Below are positions 39,501-47,290 of a stretch of DNA of 64,000 nucleotides, in pieces. The notes below the pieces were generated by a model, which had not been told where the DNA came from, ran no database searches, and saw only the letters and a program-made list of their open reading frames with translations. How positions within the stretch are numbered: position 1 is the first letter of the stretch; each line of letters starts with the position of its first letter. The position numbers and the translations under genes are program-made. The stretch covers positions 22,070,631-22,134,630 of the forward strand of contig OZ023206.1 in the NCBI GenBank assembly GCA_963995525.1. Reading direction: 5' to 3'. The stretch comes from Escarpia spicata (taxonomy: Eukaryota > Annelida > Polychaeta > Sabellida > Siboglinidae).

Positions 39501-42500
39501 CCTGTCTGTCAGGGGTGAGGCTGGCCTCGATTCTGATCCTCGATGTCAATTTTTCTTTTCCTTGTTTTTCTTTTCCCTCACTGATCCTCCACTGCTCTGT
39601 CCACCAACCGTCTCCATTCCCCTCTGTCTTTCACTCTTGAACTCCACTCCTCTCCTGGCCGTATCTACCACATAAATACATATGTATTCAGTAATACATG
39701 CACACACAATTGTGACGCACATTTTAAATGCATAATGGACATATACATAACACCAAGAGTCAGTAGTGTTTATTTTCACAGTTACAGGACACAGCATCTG
39801 ACAGCCCGTCGGCTCAAATTTCCACCCATCCAAAATCAACACGGCCTGTCTAAAAGACGGGTCTGTCTAGATAAAGCTGTGCATCATTGTTGTCAATGTT
39901 ACCTGTGTCAGTAGTACTTGGACATGCTGTTTGGCTCGTCTCACATATCTGTGGGTCTTCTATCTCACAGTAGATTTTATTCCCAGAACTACCTTCAACC
40001 TGCACAAGATTGCTTTCTCTGAAGCTGCGTTGAAAATCTGGAACATACTCCCAGTCATCTTGATGTATTCAGAAACTCTAGCTACCTTCCGCACAAAAAA
40101 CCTATACATAGTTGTACAGTGGACCTGTATTAGACGGACTAATGTCCTACATTTTACTGTTATGGAAACAATTTGGGACTGTTCTACGGTGACTTTTAAT
40201 AATAATAACTAAGCTTATTTAAGTTGCAACTTTCAAAGATACAAGACAAAGTAATACAGATTAGGATAAATATAAGATTGTAGTGCAACGACAAAGATTC
40301 CTATTAAAGTGAGGTAGATGTATCATTGCTTGGTGATCTTAAAGCAAGGCAACAAAGACTCAACTGTATTGATGAATAGAAGTGACATTTGACATTTTGA
40401 AAAAAAGACGGATGGCACTTATGACGTTTTAAAAAAAAGCTCTTTTGTGCAGGTCATTTAATTTATGTGTGTTTATCGGGCTTTGTATAAATAAGTTATA
40501 TAGTATCATAGCTTAACACATGTTTAAACAAACGTTTCATGCTTATTTCTGGGACATCTTGAAAACAGCATTTATCATGTTTTGCCCTGAATCCCACACA
40601 GATCTTGCATGAATTATTTTTATACTGATTTACATGTCAGAAGTCCTATGTTTAGATTCTGGACTACCCAATTGTAGACTTGAACATACAACATTTTATA
40701 CTTTCTTATTATTAATCAACTGTTTTATTCCATGACGTGTGTCTATATCTTTGTATTTTTTACTTGTATGTTATGTATACGTGTGGACGTTTGTCTGAAA
40801 TAAACATTATTATTATAAACCATTGATTATGCAAGTGAACTGTATTTATTAATAATAAAAAGTCTGTGTTTTTCAGCCGTCCAACATATTCTTCTCCCTG
40901 GACGGCACGGTGAAGGTTGGTGACTTTGGCCTCGTGACCGCGAGTGAGGAACACGTCACGGAGGGTGACAGTGACATTTGGGGGGACCGAGCCCCCTCAC
41001 AGACCCCCCACCATCACACCAACCAAGTTGGTACAAAACTCTACATGAGTCCGGAACAGGTACTCGCTGGTTACTGGCTCATCGTGACATGTCGTATTTT
41101 AATTACTTGTCATATCTTAAAAACTACTTGTCCTAACTTGAGCAAATTTGCAGTGAATTAAGTCAGTATGAAAATAAGGCCAAGAATTAAATAATAATAA
41201 TTTCAGAAGTTTGCCTTATGGTATTTAATTTAATGGGTGTAATTAATGACACCTCCTAGCTCAAAAAAATTCCCACTACAGCTTTCACTTTTGTTATAAA
41301 GGTAACATTTTGGGACCAGAACTTCAATAAAATATACCGTGGAATGTCTGAAAGCAGCATGTATTCGACATCCATTCTATGATGGCTTGACAGAGGTTTA
41401 GCTAGGCAACAGGTCAGTTGATGGACAGGTCAGTGACCTCAGGTAGATTTAACCACTGAAACGGTCACCTAGTCACCAGACATCTCCACATGTATGTACC
41501 CTTTATGATCAAAACAACATTTGCATAAATATGTATCGATCAAAATTTTCACTAGAAAACGTAGTGAACAAATATTGTATATCCAGTTCAAACTTGTAAA
41601 CAGAAAGAATCCTTAAATGATGGGGAATTTTGAAAAAAATACGGATCCTTTGTGGTGTAGAAGAATACACGCATAAGCACACACAAACATACACACACAC
41701 ACACACACACACACGCGCGCGCGCATACAGGAGTGTGCATGTGTGCCTTAAAATGTTGCATGTTATGTGGGATATAGCTAGCCAGTTAATAGAGACTGTT
41801 TTTGTAGATTGCAGGAGACAGTTATACACACAAGGTGGATATCTATGCCCTCGGAATGATCTTCTTCGAACTCTTCTATCCCTTCGCCACCGAGATGGAA
41901 AGAGTGACCACACTGCTCAATGTAAAATGTCTCCAATTCCCGGGAAGATTTTCGAGGGAACTTCCAACTGAGGTATGCCAGATGGAACTTATTGAATACC
42001 TTCCCAGATGTGGGTTTTATTACCAAGAGTGTCCCTTTGACATGTACCCAACATGATAGTTTATATTTGGAAATAGAGCAGTTGTTTGAAGACTTATTAG
42101 TATACTAAATATACAAAGTTACGAACTGGAATAACCTTGACATAACAATCGGCGACAATGTACCAAAGTAACAAAGAACACTACTGAAATACTCTCTGGT
42201 ATATATTTCTGACGTAATTAAAACATCACTGGTTATTGAAACGACACATTATTATGTCGTCACCAATCAAAGCTGTATCGTGTATGTATGGTCTGTCATT
42301 CCTGATTCATGCTGCTTGTCAGGTTGTGACATTGTGTCATTTTTTGTTTTGGTGTCATTGTGTGCCATTGTGTCACTTTGGTGGTGCATTTGTATAGTCT
42401 GTAGTAGTAGACTGTCATTAGTGTCACTTGTTATAATAATGTGACATTTTGTCACGTTCATGGGGTGTTGATGTAGTGATGTAATGTTTTGTCACATCAA

Positions 42501-43245
42501 ACTTATGGTAATAAATGTCACAATGCCATGTCATTTGTGTAATCTCACGACACAAAGTTATCTGTACTGTCATGACAGAGCCTGTCATTTGTGTCGTGTC
42601 ATCTGTATTGTCATGACACAGCCTGTCTGTCATGTCATTTATACTCTCATGCCAGAGCCTGCCATTCATGTCATGTCATCTATATTTTCACGACAGAGCC
42701 TGTCATTTGTGTCATGTAATGTATATTGTCATTTGTGTCATGTCATCCATATTATCACGATGTAGCCTGCATCATAGCACAATCATCCATATTATCACGA
42801 CAGAGCCTATCATTTGTGTCATATCACAACACAATGTCATCTGTCTTGTTACGACAGAGCCCGTCATTTGTGTCATGTCACAACACAATGTCATCCACGT
42901 TGTCACGACAGAGCTTGTCATTTGTGTCATGTCACGACACCATGTCATACATATTGTGTCAACAGAGGCTGTCATTGACGTCATGTCATGACACAAAGTC
43001 ATCCGTGTTGTCACGACAGAGCCTGTCATCCGTGTCACCTGTCGTTGCAGTGTACATTCCTGGAGCCGTTGCTCTCTCACAAACCCGATGAACGCCCCGA
43101 CACAAATGACATCCGATCTCACGCACTGCTCGCCGACTTCGAAGAGGCGCGTGTCGTCGTCAAAAGATTGCGCAGCATCTCGACGTCTCGCCTACACACA
43201 AATTCATCGTCCAGTGGCACTTCTGTCGACAAGGATCACTCGTGA
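21457..43245 (+). CDS. EIF2AK3: PERK, eIF2-alpha kinase 3 (complete gene, 17 exons)
   Basis: ER-membrane stress kinase: unfolded proteins drive dimerisation of the luminal domain, and the cytosolic kinase phosphorylates eIF2-alpha to slow translation. Exons: 21457-21590, 24623-24752, 26471-26671, 27764-27894, 29174-29349, 29672-29826, 30828-30981, 31780-31923, 33100-33252, 33997-34108, 35322-35442, 35956-36029, 37464-37586, 38648-39458, 40877-41059, 41808-41972, 43051-43245. All introns are GT-AG and all phases agree; total 3162 nt, 1053 residues (human about 1116, also 17 exons). Signal peptide 1-30; luminal domain to about 495; membrane segment about 500-515; kinase from 563 with G-K-G-G-F-G (574-579), Lys596, Glu613, H-R-D-L-K (869-873) and D-F-G (889-891). 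The acidic Ser/Thr-rich kinase insert covers about 640-812. All catalytic residues are present, so the gene looks functional. Confidence 0.96.
21936..22691. mobile_element. hAT-like non-autonomous transposon, 756 bp
   Basis: Terminal inverted repeats CAGACATGGGGTCAAATAC / GTATTTGACCCAATGTCTG, flanked by the 8-bp direct repeat GTGTATAT (21928-21935 and 22692-22699), the hAT hallmark. Many subterminal copies of AAATACAAATAC in both directions sit at each end, usual for hAT transposase binding. No transposase. It lies in PERK intron 1. Confidence 0.93.
22860..24000 (+). mobile_element. Jockey-like LINE C, 5'-truncated RT fragment
   Basis: Plus strand in PERK intron 1. Encodes [48 protein letters not shown] and, later, [16 protein letters not shown]. 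Several frameshifts. Same orientation as PERK. Confidence 0.85.
24281..24500. repeat. TA-rich microsatellite cluster
   Basis: Three TA runs (24286-24302, 24424-24455, 24474-24499) in PERK intron 1, directly upstream of exon 2. Confidence 0.85.
24623..24752 (+). CDS. EIF2AK3: PERK exon 2 (luminal domain start)
   Basis: After GTTTTGTTGTAG. Encodes residues 45-88, with [12 protein letters not shown] and Q-W-T, the first beta-propeller-like strand of the luminal sensor. Donor CAG|GTAACT, phase 0. Confidence 0.9.
24753..25544. other. PERK intron 2, first part, nothing recognised
   Basis: No repeat or exon seen. Contains several imperfect phrases about ACATCRAGTTTC repeated near 24960-25020. Confidence 0.4.
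25545..25793. mobile_element. Harbinger-like MITE, copy 1 (249 bp)
   Basis: Related to 29896-30115 and 46464-46681. Ends resemble GGGATCATCTCAGAAC / GTTTGAGATGATCCC, and TAA flanks both sides. This copy is the most diverged (GAGATCATTTCAG at the left). Confidence 0.7.
25949..26122. repeat. 58-bp tandem repeat, three copies
   Basis: Copies begin at 25949, 26007 and 26065. The second and third are identical; the first differs by one base (TATAGTGAC against TATGGTGAC). In PERK intron 2. Confidence 0.95.
26471..26671 (+). CDS. EIF2AK3: PERK exon 3
   Basis: Residues 89-155, including P-S-L-D-G-G-L-Y-Q and [12 protein letters not shown], all conserved in PERK. Acceptor TGTCTTACAG, donor AAG|GTAGGT, phase 0 at both ends. 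Confidence 0.93.
26755..27150 (+). mobile_element. LINE-like fragment with dispersed repeat copy 2
   Basis: The front matches the repeat at 1835 and 39486. Further on the plus strand encodes [16 protein letters not shown], a stop, then [14 protein letters not shown] and I-N-N-T-I-P-S-K-T, a text seen upstream of LINE reverse transcriptases. In PERK intron 3. 27151-27763 shows nothing recognisable. Confidence 0.55.
27764..27894 (+). CDS. EIF2AK3: PERK exon 4 (no internal Met)
   Basis: Residues 156-198: Y-A-C-S-I-D-G-C-R, then [13 protein letters not shown] and T-G-E-E-K, matching the Y-I-C-S-A-L-G-C-R ... Q-R-T-Q-K-T-V-R-A region of vertebrate PERK. Acceptor TTTTGTAG, donor AA|GTAGGT, ends in phase 2. 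Confidence 0.92.
27895..28849. other. PERK intron 4, nothing recognised
   Basis: No repeat or exon recognised in this part; a dispersed repeat follows at 28850. Confidence 0.4.
28850..28990 (+). repeat. Dispersed repeat (AAAAAAGACGGATGGC), copy 1 of 2
   Basis: Shares AAAAAAAGACGGATGGC-CTTAT and AAAAC-CTCTTTTGTGCA with 40395-40610 in another PERK intron; both on the plus strand. Confidence 0.65.
29174..29349 (+). CDS. EIF2AK3: PERK exon 5
   Basis: Residues 199-257. Starts G-TGG-AAC, giving K-W-N-F-S-V across the junction, the conserved K-W-N-F-S-V-G of PERK. The rest is an acidic, variable stretch. Donor AAG|GTATCT. Confidence 0.9.
29672..29826 (+). CDS. EIF2AK3: PERK exon 6
   Basis: Residues 258-309. 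After a Glu-rich start, [15 protein letters not shown] matches the I-V-I-K-V-S-V...V-M-A-F strands, then T-P-V-W-K-H-M. Acceptor TTTGTTGACAG, donor ATG|GTGAGT. Confidence 0.9.
29896..30115. mobile_element. Harbinger-like MITE, copy 2 (220 bp)
   Basis: In PERK intron 6, beginning 69 bases after the exon 6 donor. Inverted ends AGGATCCTCTCAGAACGTTGATGTCTGATA / TATCGGACATTGACATTTTGAGATGATCCC with TAA on each side. 30116-30827 is otherwise unassigned intron. Confidence 0.75.
30828..30981 (+). CDS. EIF2AK3: PERK exon 7
   Basis: Residues 310-360: [11 protein letters not shown] aligns with F-C-T-P-I-A-S-A-W-L-L of human PERK; ends L-L-Y-I-G in phase 1. Acceptor GGTATTGCAG. Confidence 0.92.
30982..31779. 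other. PERK intron 7, nothing recognised
   Basis: Holds CA-rich sequence at 31620-31690. No further PERK exon is needed here because exons 7 and 8 join in phase. Confidence 0.5.
31780..31923 (+). CDS. EIF2AK3: PERK exon 8
   Basis: Residues 361-408. The acceptor CTCCACCTGCCAG gives [13 protein letters not shown], the place of G-Q-L-Y-L-Q-S-S-V. A longer upstream open frame was rejected because this start restores both phase and homology. Ends P-Y-L-A-T-A across the junction. Confidence 0.85.
31994..32290 (-). mobile_element. tRNA-derived SINE family 1, near full length
   Basis: Read on the minus strand: head with box A-like GTGGTGCAGTGGCTGGTGC and box B GGGTTCGAATCC, then a body and an end AAAGTGCTTTGAGCAGTCC. 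The head keeps CTCTCGACC at the anticodon position. Related copies: 32535-32780, 45690-46005, 56397-56575. In PERK intron 8. Confidence 0.85.
32535..32780 (+). mobile_element. tRNA-derived SINE family 1, diverged copy
   Basis: Opposite orientation to the copy at 31994-32290, 250 bp away. The body AATGAGTACCTGGCTGTAGACAG and GCAGCATGGCTGAATG is clear; the tRNA-like head is strongly mutated. 32781-33099 is unassigned intron. Confidence 0.8.
33100..33252 (+). CDS. EIF2AK3: PERK exon 9
   Basis: Residues 409-459. Begins S-S-R-T-P-A-V (human S-P-S-R-T-P-V) and ends Q-Y-P-Y-D across the junction. Acceptor TTTGTTGCAG, donor G|GTGAGT, phase 1 at both ends. Confidence 0.93.
33253..33996. other. PERK intron 9, nothing recognised
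   Basis: Repeated short phrases around TCATTTGTATTACTTCATAATAATTTGATGTATTTT (33370-33600) suggest a decayed minisatellite; no gene seen. 34109-34891 (intron 10) is also unassigned. Confidence 0.4.
33997..34108 (+). CDS. EIF2AK3: PERK exon 10 (membrane-proximal luminal part)
   Basis: Residues 460-496: Y-G-F-Y-L-Y-P-D then a linker and R-T-W-W across the junction, matching H-W-W before the membrane segment. Acceptor TTTTGTAG, donor TG|GTGAGT. Confidence 0.92.
34892..35110 (+). mobile_element. Penelope-like retroelement, C-terminal piece
   Basis: In PERK intron 10. Encodes [35 protein letters not shown] and then a stop, the conserved end of the Penelope endonuclease. This copy keeps the Trp that is a stop in the 1140-1480 copy. 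Confidence 0.8.
35116..35175. repeat. Short tandem repeat of a palindromic 24-bp unit
   Basis: ATCACATGTACAATGACGTT plus GTAC, two and a half copies, directly after the Penelope stop. Each unit contains TGTACAATGACGTTGTACA, nearly self-complementary. Confidence 0.85.
35322..35442 (+). CDS. EIF2AK3: PERK exon 11 (transmembrane segment)
   Basis: Residues 497-537. [16 protein letters not shown] is the single membrane span, followed by basic K-L-R-K-L-Y-R-R on the cytosolic side. Acceptor CTGTTTTCAG, donor CAG|GTAAAA. Confidence 0.93.
35443..35955. other. PERK intron 11, nothing recognised
   Basis: AT-rich; no repeat or exon recognised. Confidence 0.45.
35956..36029 (+). CDS. EIF2AK3: PERK exon 12 (juxtamembrane linker)
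   Basis: Residues 538-561, a Glu/Thr/Lys-rich linker ending F-Q-S-R across the junction, the counterpart of Y-I-S-R before the kinase. Acceptor CTTCCCACAG, donor AG|GTACAA. Confidence 0.88.
36430..36555 (+). repeat. Dispersed repeat, copy 1 of 2
   Basis: Related to 41300-41435 (CCAGAA-TTCAA-AAAATATA, GGAATG, TGATGGCTTGACAGAG, GCTAG--AACAGGTCA, GGATAGGTCAG). Both in PERK introns, same orientation. Confidence 0.7.
36981..37315. mobile_element. Fold-back element with arms of about 140 bp
   Basis: The left arm (36981-37125) and the reverse complement of the right arm (37170-37315) match imperfectly, for example GGCCGGATGTG / GGCCAGATGTG, AAACTATTTGCGGTT / AAACTGTTTGCTGTT, AATCCCAACAAACC / AATCCCAACGAACC. 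Both arms read C-x-I-K-L-F-A-V in one frame, so the arms may be opposed copies of one coding piece. In PERK intron 12, ending 150 bp before exon 13. Confidence 0.7.
37464..37586 (+). CDS. EIF2AK3: PERK exon 13 (kinase glycine loop)
   Basis: Residues 562-602 with [19 protein letters not shown] and the ATP-binding Lys in Y-A-I-K-R-I. Acceptor TTGCGCTTCAG, donor AG|GTATGT. Confidence 0.97.
37587..38647. other. PERK intron 13, nothing recognised
   Basis: AT-rich intron without a recognised repeat. Confidence 0.45.
38648..39458 (+). CDS. EIF2AK3: PERK exon 14 (C-helix, insert loop, catalytic loop)
   Basis: Residues 603-873, the largest exon. [19 protein letters not shown] opens it, then a Ser/Asp/Thr-rich insert of about 170 residues, then I-Q-M-Q-L-C and M-H-R-D-L-K. 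The insert is the characteristic eIF2-alpha kinase insert. Confidence 0.96.
39486..39650 (+). repeat. Dispersed pyrimidine-rich repeat, copy 3 of 3
   Basis: Begins 27 bases after the exon 14 donor. Best match to 1835-2060. Confidence 0.65.
39950..40115 (+). mobile_element. LINE ORF2 C-terminal scrap
   Basis: Encodes [13 protein letters not shown], then E-T-L-A-T-F-R-T-K, the usual A-P-x-x-W-N-x-L-P ... F-K ending of LINE ORF2. In PERK intron 14. Confidence 0.6.
40395..40610 (+). repeat. Dispersed repeat (AAAAAAGACGGATGGC), copy 2 of 2
   Basis: Longer than the copy at 28850, with extra sequence between the two matching blocks. Confidence 0.65.
40877..41059 (+). CDS. EIF2AK3: PERK exon 15 (DFG and activation loop)
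   Basis: Residues 874-934: [15 protein letters not shown], and [10 protein letters not shown], with the activation-loop Thr. Acceptor TTTTTCAG, donor CAG|GTACTC. Confidence 0.97.
41300..41435 (+). repeat. Dispersed repeat, copy 2 of 2
   Basis: Counterpart of 36430-36555; see there. In PERK intron 15. Confidence 0.7.
41691..41726. repeat. CA/CG microsatellite
   Basis: (CA)n passing into (CG)n, about 80 bp before PERK exon 16. Confidence 0.9.
41808..41972 (+). CDS. EIF2AK3: PERK exon 16
   Basis: Residues 935-989: [21 protein letters not shown], the alpha-F region. Acceptor TTTTTGTAG, donor GAG|GTATGC. Confidence 0.95.
42290..43034. repeat. Minisatellite with units built on TGTCATGTCA and CACGACAGAGCCTGTCAT
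   Basis: About 745 bp. A unit near 60 bp (ACGACAGAGCCTGTCAT, TTGTGTCATGTCA, ACAATGTCATC and so on) repeats with variation about ten times. It fills most of PERK intron 16 and ends about 15 bases before the exon 17 acceptor. 41973-42289 is unassigned. Confidence 0.9.
43051..43245 (+). CDS. EIF2AK3: PERK exon 17 (C-terminus and stop)
   Basis: Residues 990-1053: L-S-H-K-P-D-E-R-P (human L-S-P-S-P-M-E-R-P), then a Ser-rich tail and TGA. The acceptor GTCGTTGCAG lies just after an intronic minisatellite. Confidence 0.94.
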   Translation, partial: CTFLEPLLSHKPDERPDTNDIRSHALLADFEEARVVVKRLRSISTSRLHTNSSSSGTSVDKDHS

Positions 43246-43707
43246 CGCACAGATGACCTCACTGGTTGCATGACAGGGTCATACACAGACCTTCCAAGTC
43301 TCGATATAGCAGGATATGTATTCGCACTTGTTTGTGATTTTTTACATCTTCCTTATCTCAGAATTTCAAAACAGCATACTTTTTCTGTGTTTCAGGGAGG
43401 TTTGATATGAAAAGTTAAGTGTGTATGATTGTAGGATATAACATTGATAAGAGCAACTTTAAATAATGCTAATTACCTGAAAGATCACTACACTCACAGA
43501 TGTTCACTTTTTCACAATACGTAGAAACGGATCAGAACCGAGCGTAATTTGTGTAAAATATATTCAACAGATGGCGCCACCAACATAAAAATATTAGTTT
43601 ATTTACAAAAATCTGCCGTGATCCCCGCGTGGGGGGAATCTCCTGCTATATATGCTCTTGCCAACTTGGAAGGTGTGCAGTGGACATAGTGACCAACTAC
43701 AGGCTTT

Positions 43708-43752
43708 ATCCGTCTAGTCGGCGTAGTGGCTAGATTTACCAAATTCTCCTAG
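43708..43752 (+). repeat. Short copy of SINE family 2 body
   Basis: CAGGCTTTATCCGTCTAG, then GTAGTGGCTAGATTTACCAAATT, matching 44090-44140 of the SINE downstream. Confidence 0.8.
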
Positions 43753-43927
43753 CATATCACTTTTGTGTATTGCCTGTTAAAGGGAGGATTTTCCGGTTTT
43801 TTTTGTAAAATCATTTTACACAGTATAAATTATGTGTATTCTAACACAAATATGTTTCACCGAAGCAGAAACACAACTTTTGAATTCAACAGTTCAGTGT
43901 TTTTAAAAATTGCTGTCGCTCATAGCA

Positions 43928-44280
43928 GTGTAGGAGTGCGGCTAGTATAGTGGTCAGCACATCCGCCTGCCATGCCAGCGCTCCGAGTTCAAAACCCGGA
44001 CCTGGCAGGCATGATATTTGGTGTAAAAACCTGGCTCTCAACATTGGGGACTGTGTATCCCTCGCGACTCGGAGTTCGTCTCAATTTGGCTTTATCCGTC
44101 TACCAGGTAGTCAGCATAGTGGCTAGATTTGCCAAATTTGGCATGTAAAGGAACCACTGAGGACGACAAGCACCCTGGCAGTGACCACCCTCGGTGCCAG
44201 CATATAAAGGTCGGTTTGGCGATAATGTTCTGAAAAAGACTGTCTAGTTGAATGAGACCTCACAAGACCATTACATTGTA
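43928..44280 (+). mobile_element. tRNA-derived SINE family 2
   Basis: Head GCGGCTAGTATAGTGGTCAGC (box A) and GAGTTCAAAACCC (box B), with CGCCTGCCATGC in the anticodon-arm position, similar to tRNA-Gly(GCC) or tRNA-Asp. The acceptor stem cannot pair, so it is not a tRNA gene. An unrelated body of about 270 bp follows. Confidence 0.85.
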
Positions 44281-45689
44281 ACCACTATAATACAGACTAG
44301 TTGGTTAATAGAACATTGCCGAGCGGTGAAAACAACTAGAAACTAAAATCACTGCGAGTTTGGATAATAGCGGGAAAGGTCATGACCCGACATGGGCGGG
44401 GCTTCCAGTGTTGGCTCACTGTCGTGTAGACAAACTGTTTCCTCATGAAACAGTTAAATTTCAACAACAAAAGTGAATCACTAAAACGTTTAGTCAGTCA
44501 GCGTGTGAACAGATGTGGTTTATACTGTTCGAGATGATTTTACAATGAAAACCATCTGAAAAACTCCCTTTTACGTACAATGTCTATTCCTCACTTGTTA
44601 ACATTTATTTGTAATATATTGTTCTTAATACAAGAATAAATACGTCAAATGTTTGCTGCCCATAAAATTGTGATTCATTAGTCTGAAATCGTGGTTGTAA
44701 TTTGAATGTTGCACCCATGGAATGTTCAAATTGTAGACAACTTTTTAATACTAAAATGCCAGTTTTGATAGTAATTGGCAGTTACTCCAGAGGCATGCGA
44801 CGGAACTTTAAAGGTATAAGTCAGTTACAGGAATAAGGAACAGACATACCTTTTATGTCCAGATCTCGATTGTACTTTGCAATGAAGGGTTCTGCTCTCA
44901 GGCAATTCTTGTGCTATATAACTTGTCATACTGTTTTTTTACAGCATTGCCACTGTTGTTTAGATGTGTAACTAACAATCGCACTACTTCAAAGTATTTT
45001 TATATTAGTAACTTTGATGCTATTTATAATGTGTTAAGAAATAAATGATGTATTGTTGCAATGTTTGTTTTGTGATTGTATCGTACCAATCAGTGCCAAA
45101 AATAGAGCCACTTGAATCAAGTGTTGTATATAACAAAGTAGTTGAAGGGCGTCAGAGCAAAACATGACAAACGTCAATTCGGTTGACATTTTGACTGCAA
45201 AAATTTAAGAACTTAAATGTACAAAAAAGGATTTTGACCCTTGCTATCAATCACGGATCTTGTCTTCTTAAGATGTTCCAATATCATGTACACCTTTTAT
45301 TTTACACTATGAGGATGTAGTGTAGAAGTGAGTTTTGTAGACTACAAACCAGTTATATCGTGGTTTGCTCTGAAACACTTCAGTTTTGATTTAAAGCTGC
45401 ATCCACAAGTGATCTAACCCATCAAGAATCTGGTTCTTTGATGTCCATATATATTTTTTTAGTGTGTGAGGAGTGTAAATAATATCCCCTGTTAGTTTGA
45501 TAAAATAGTGCATACATAAATGCATACATAGAATAAAGTGTGATAGTGTGATGCATTCATTTAAAGATTCCAATTCATGGTAATTAATTACACAATTTAA
45601 TTGCTTGATTGATAATTTTGACAAACATACATACATCAAAATGTTGCATGCAAAGACAATCAGCACAGTTAAAAGTAAAGGTAAGTTCC

Positions 45690-46005
45690 TAAACAGCACC
45701 GTATCCAGTCCTTGAGACTGCTCAAAGCACTTTACACTTTACTTCCTGGTAGACCTGTTCAGTCGAACACCATCTCGACTTCTCTGGGAAGTATTTAGCC
45801 ATGCTGCAATTAATGCATGAAGACTATTTGTACACAAATATCCACCACTGTGTACAGCCAGGTACTCATTTACATCGACTGTGTAAACTGGAGCAAGGTA
45901 GTGTGAACGACCTTAGCCAAGATTCGAGGGAGCAGGATTCAAACAAAGAACCTCTCGACCGAGAGTCCGACATTCTGCACCACCACGCACCACGTACAAA
46001 ATAGT
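45690..46005 (-). mobile_element. tRNA-derived SINE family 1, copy
   Basis: Minus strand. Box B region and CTCTCGACCGAGAG are visible at 45950-45970; end AAAGTGCTTTGAGCAGTCTC at 45713-45732. Near full length, more mutated in the head than the 31994 copy. 46006-46463 is unassigned. Confidence 0.8.
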
Positions 46006-46463
46006 AGCATATTCAAGAGTGATCATAATGTATCAGAGTGGGAGAGTGGAATCGGGGAAATAATTTTCAGTAAACAGGTTTTGGGGGTCAGTCGACCTTC
46101 CCTGTTTGGAGATTTGGGTGTGGATCAATTTTTAGAGCACATTTTACCAATGTATGAGAGTGGACGGTCGGTTATATTCTAATGTAAATAGTTTTAGGGT
46201 GTGGGTATGATTTCTAATCTGGGTGTGTTCTTTGATTCCGCTGGCGCACCCTCCTGATAAATAATGACTGCTCCCTTATCGCTCAGGGAAGGGGCCTTTT
46301 TTGTTGTCCAATGTTATCAGAGATTCCGTAATGTGAAATAGGACTAAACCTGTTAATTTCCACACATTTATTCCAAATCGTACAAACAACAGGAGCCTGT
46401 TACAGGCTTGCCACCTTCTGATAATGTCACACACATGTAAACATAAAAATATACAAAGTCTAA

Positions 46464-46681
46464 GGGATCATCTCAGAACATCAAATCAGACAAAATTACT
46501 TTCGTTTGGGGGAGGGGTGTCAGAGACTGTTTCATCTGGCATCAAACATTTTAGGCATCAGACAAACACTGTTAATATATTGATATCATCACATCATTTT
46601 TACTAACTTTTATCTGAAGGGTGGGGATGGGTGCTGAGACCAGATGAAAGTAATTTTGTTTCAGAAGTCTGAGATGATCCC
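46464..46681. mobile_element. Harbinger-like MITE, copy 3 (218 bp)
   Basis: GGGATCATCTCAGAAC at the left, GTCTGAGATGATCCC at the right, with TAA direct repeats at 46461-46463 and 46682-46684. The best-preserved of the three copies. 46685-47179 is unassigned. Confidence 0.8.
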
Positions 46682-47179
46682 TAATCAGTTTATAAAGACA
46701 TCATCTATTAAACTTCAGATAGCATTTGCGGAACACATTTCACCAGTTTCAAACACCGGTACGTATAAAATAAACAGACCTAGCAAATTGGTTTAAGAAA
46801 TTGTATTTCCGACCACTCTCAGAAGTTGACCATTTAATCCCCAACACATTTAGTTTGCCCCTTAAAATACACAATGTTTGCATTACATGTATTTATCACC
46901 AATAGTATCCAATAATAAGCAACTATGTTTTTGATCAATTAAAAATTTCTGAATTGCCGAGTGTGATGTCCAATTTGGACTTTCAGATCCAAAATGCAAG
47001 TTTCTGGAATAATAGTGAGTATTAATGTTTGTATAATAATACATTTTTTGCACATACACACACACAACTGTATTTTATACAGGCCTACAGCTTTATAGGC
47101 AGGACACCGACAACATTTACATTTTAACTCATGTAATACAAAGCATGCACACACCCATCTTGTGGGTGGCACAGTCATG

Positions 47180-47290
47180 GACAGCAAAGTCAATTACTAG
47201 TTTGATTCAGCCGACTTCCCAACACAGCGTAGGATATCAGCCAGGAGTAGGGTACATTGTCATCACCCCCGGCTTGTGAAGATTACATCG
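47180..47290 (+). repeat. Dispersed repeat, copy 2 of 2
   Basis: Counterpart of 21040-21165. 47291-47702, between this and the next gene, shows nothing recognisable. Confidence 0.65.

Larger units (their letters stand above)
43246..45690 (+). other. PERK 3' flank and probable 3' UTR
   Basis: No coding region seen. AATAAA signals occur at about 44633 (AAGAATAAATAC) and 45040 (AAGAAATAAATGATG). The SINE at 43928-44280 lies inside, so which site is used cannot be told. Confidence 0.45.

Noticed and set aside
42267..43122. Several open frames on both strands rich in Met/Thr or Ser/Cys
   Set aside because: They translate the minisatellite of PERK intron 16.
43928..44005. Functional tRNA-Gly gene
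   Set aside because: Box A and box B are present but the acceptor stem cannot pair and an SINE body follows.
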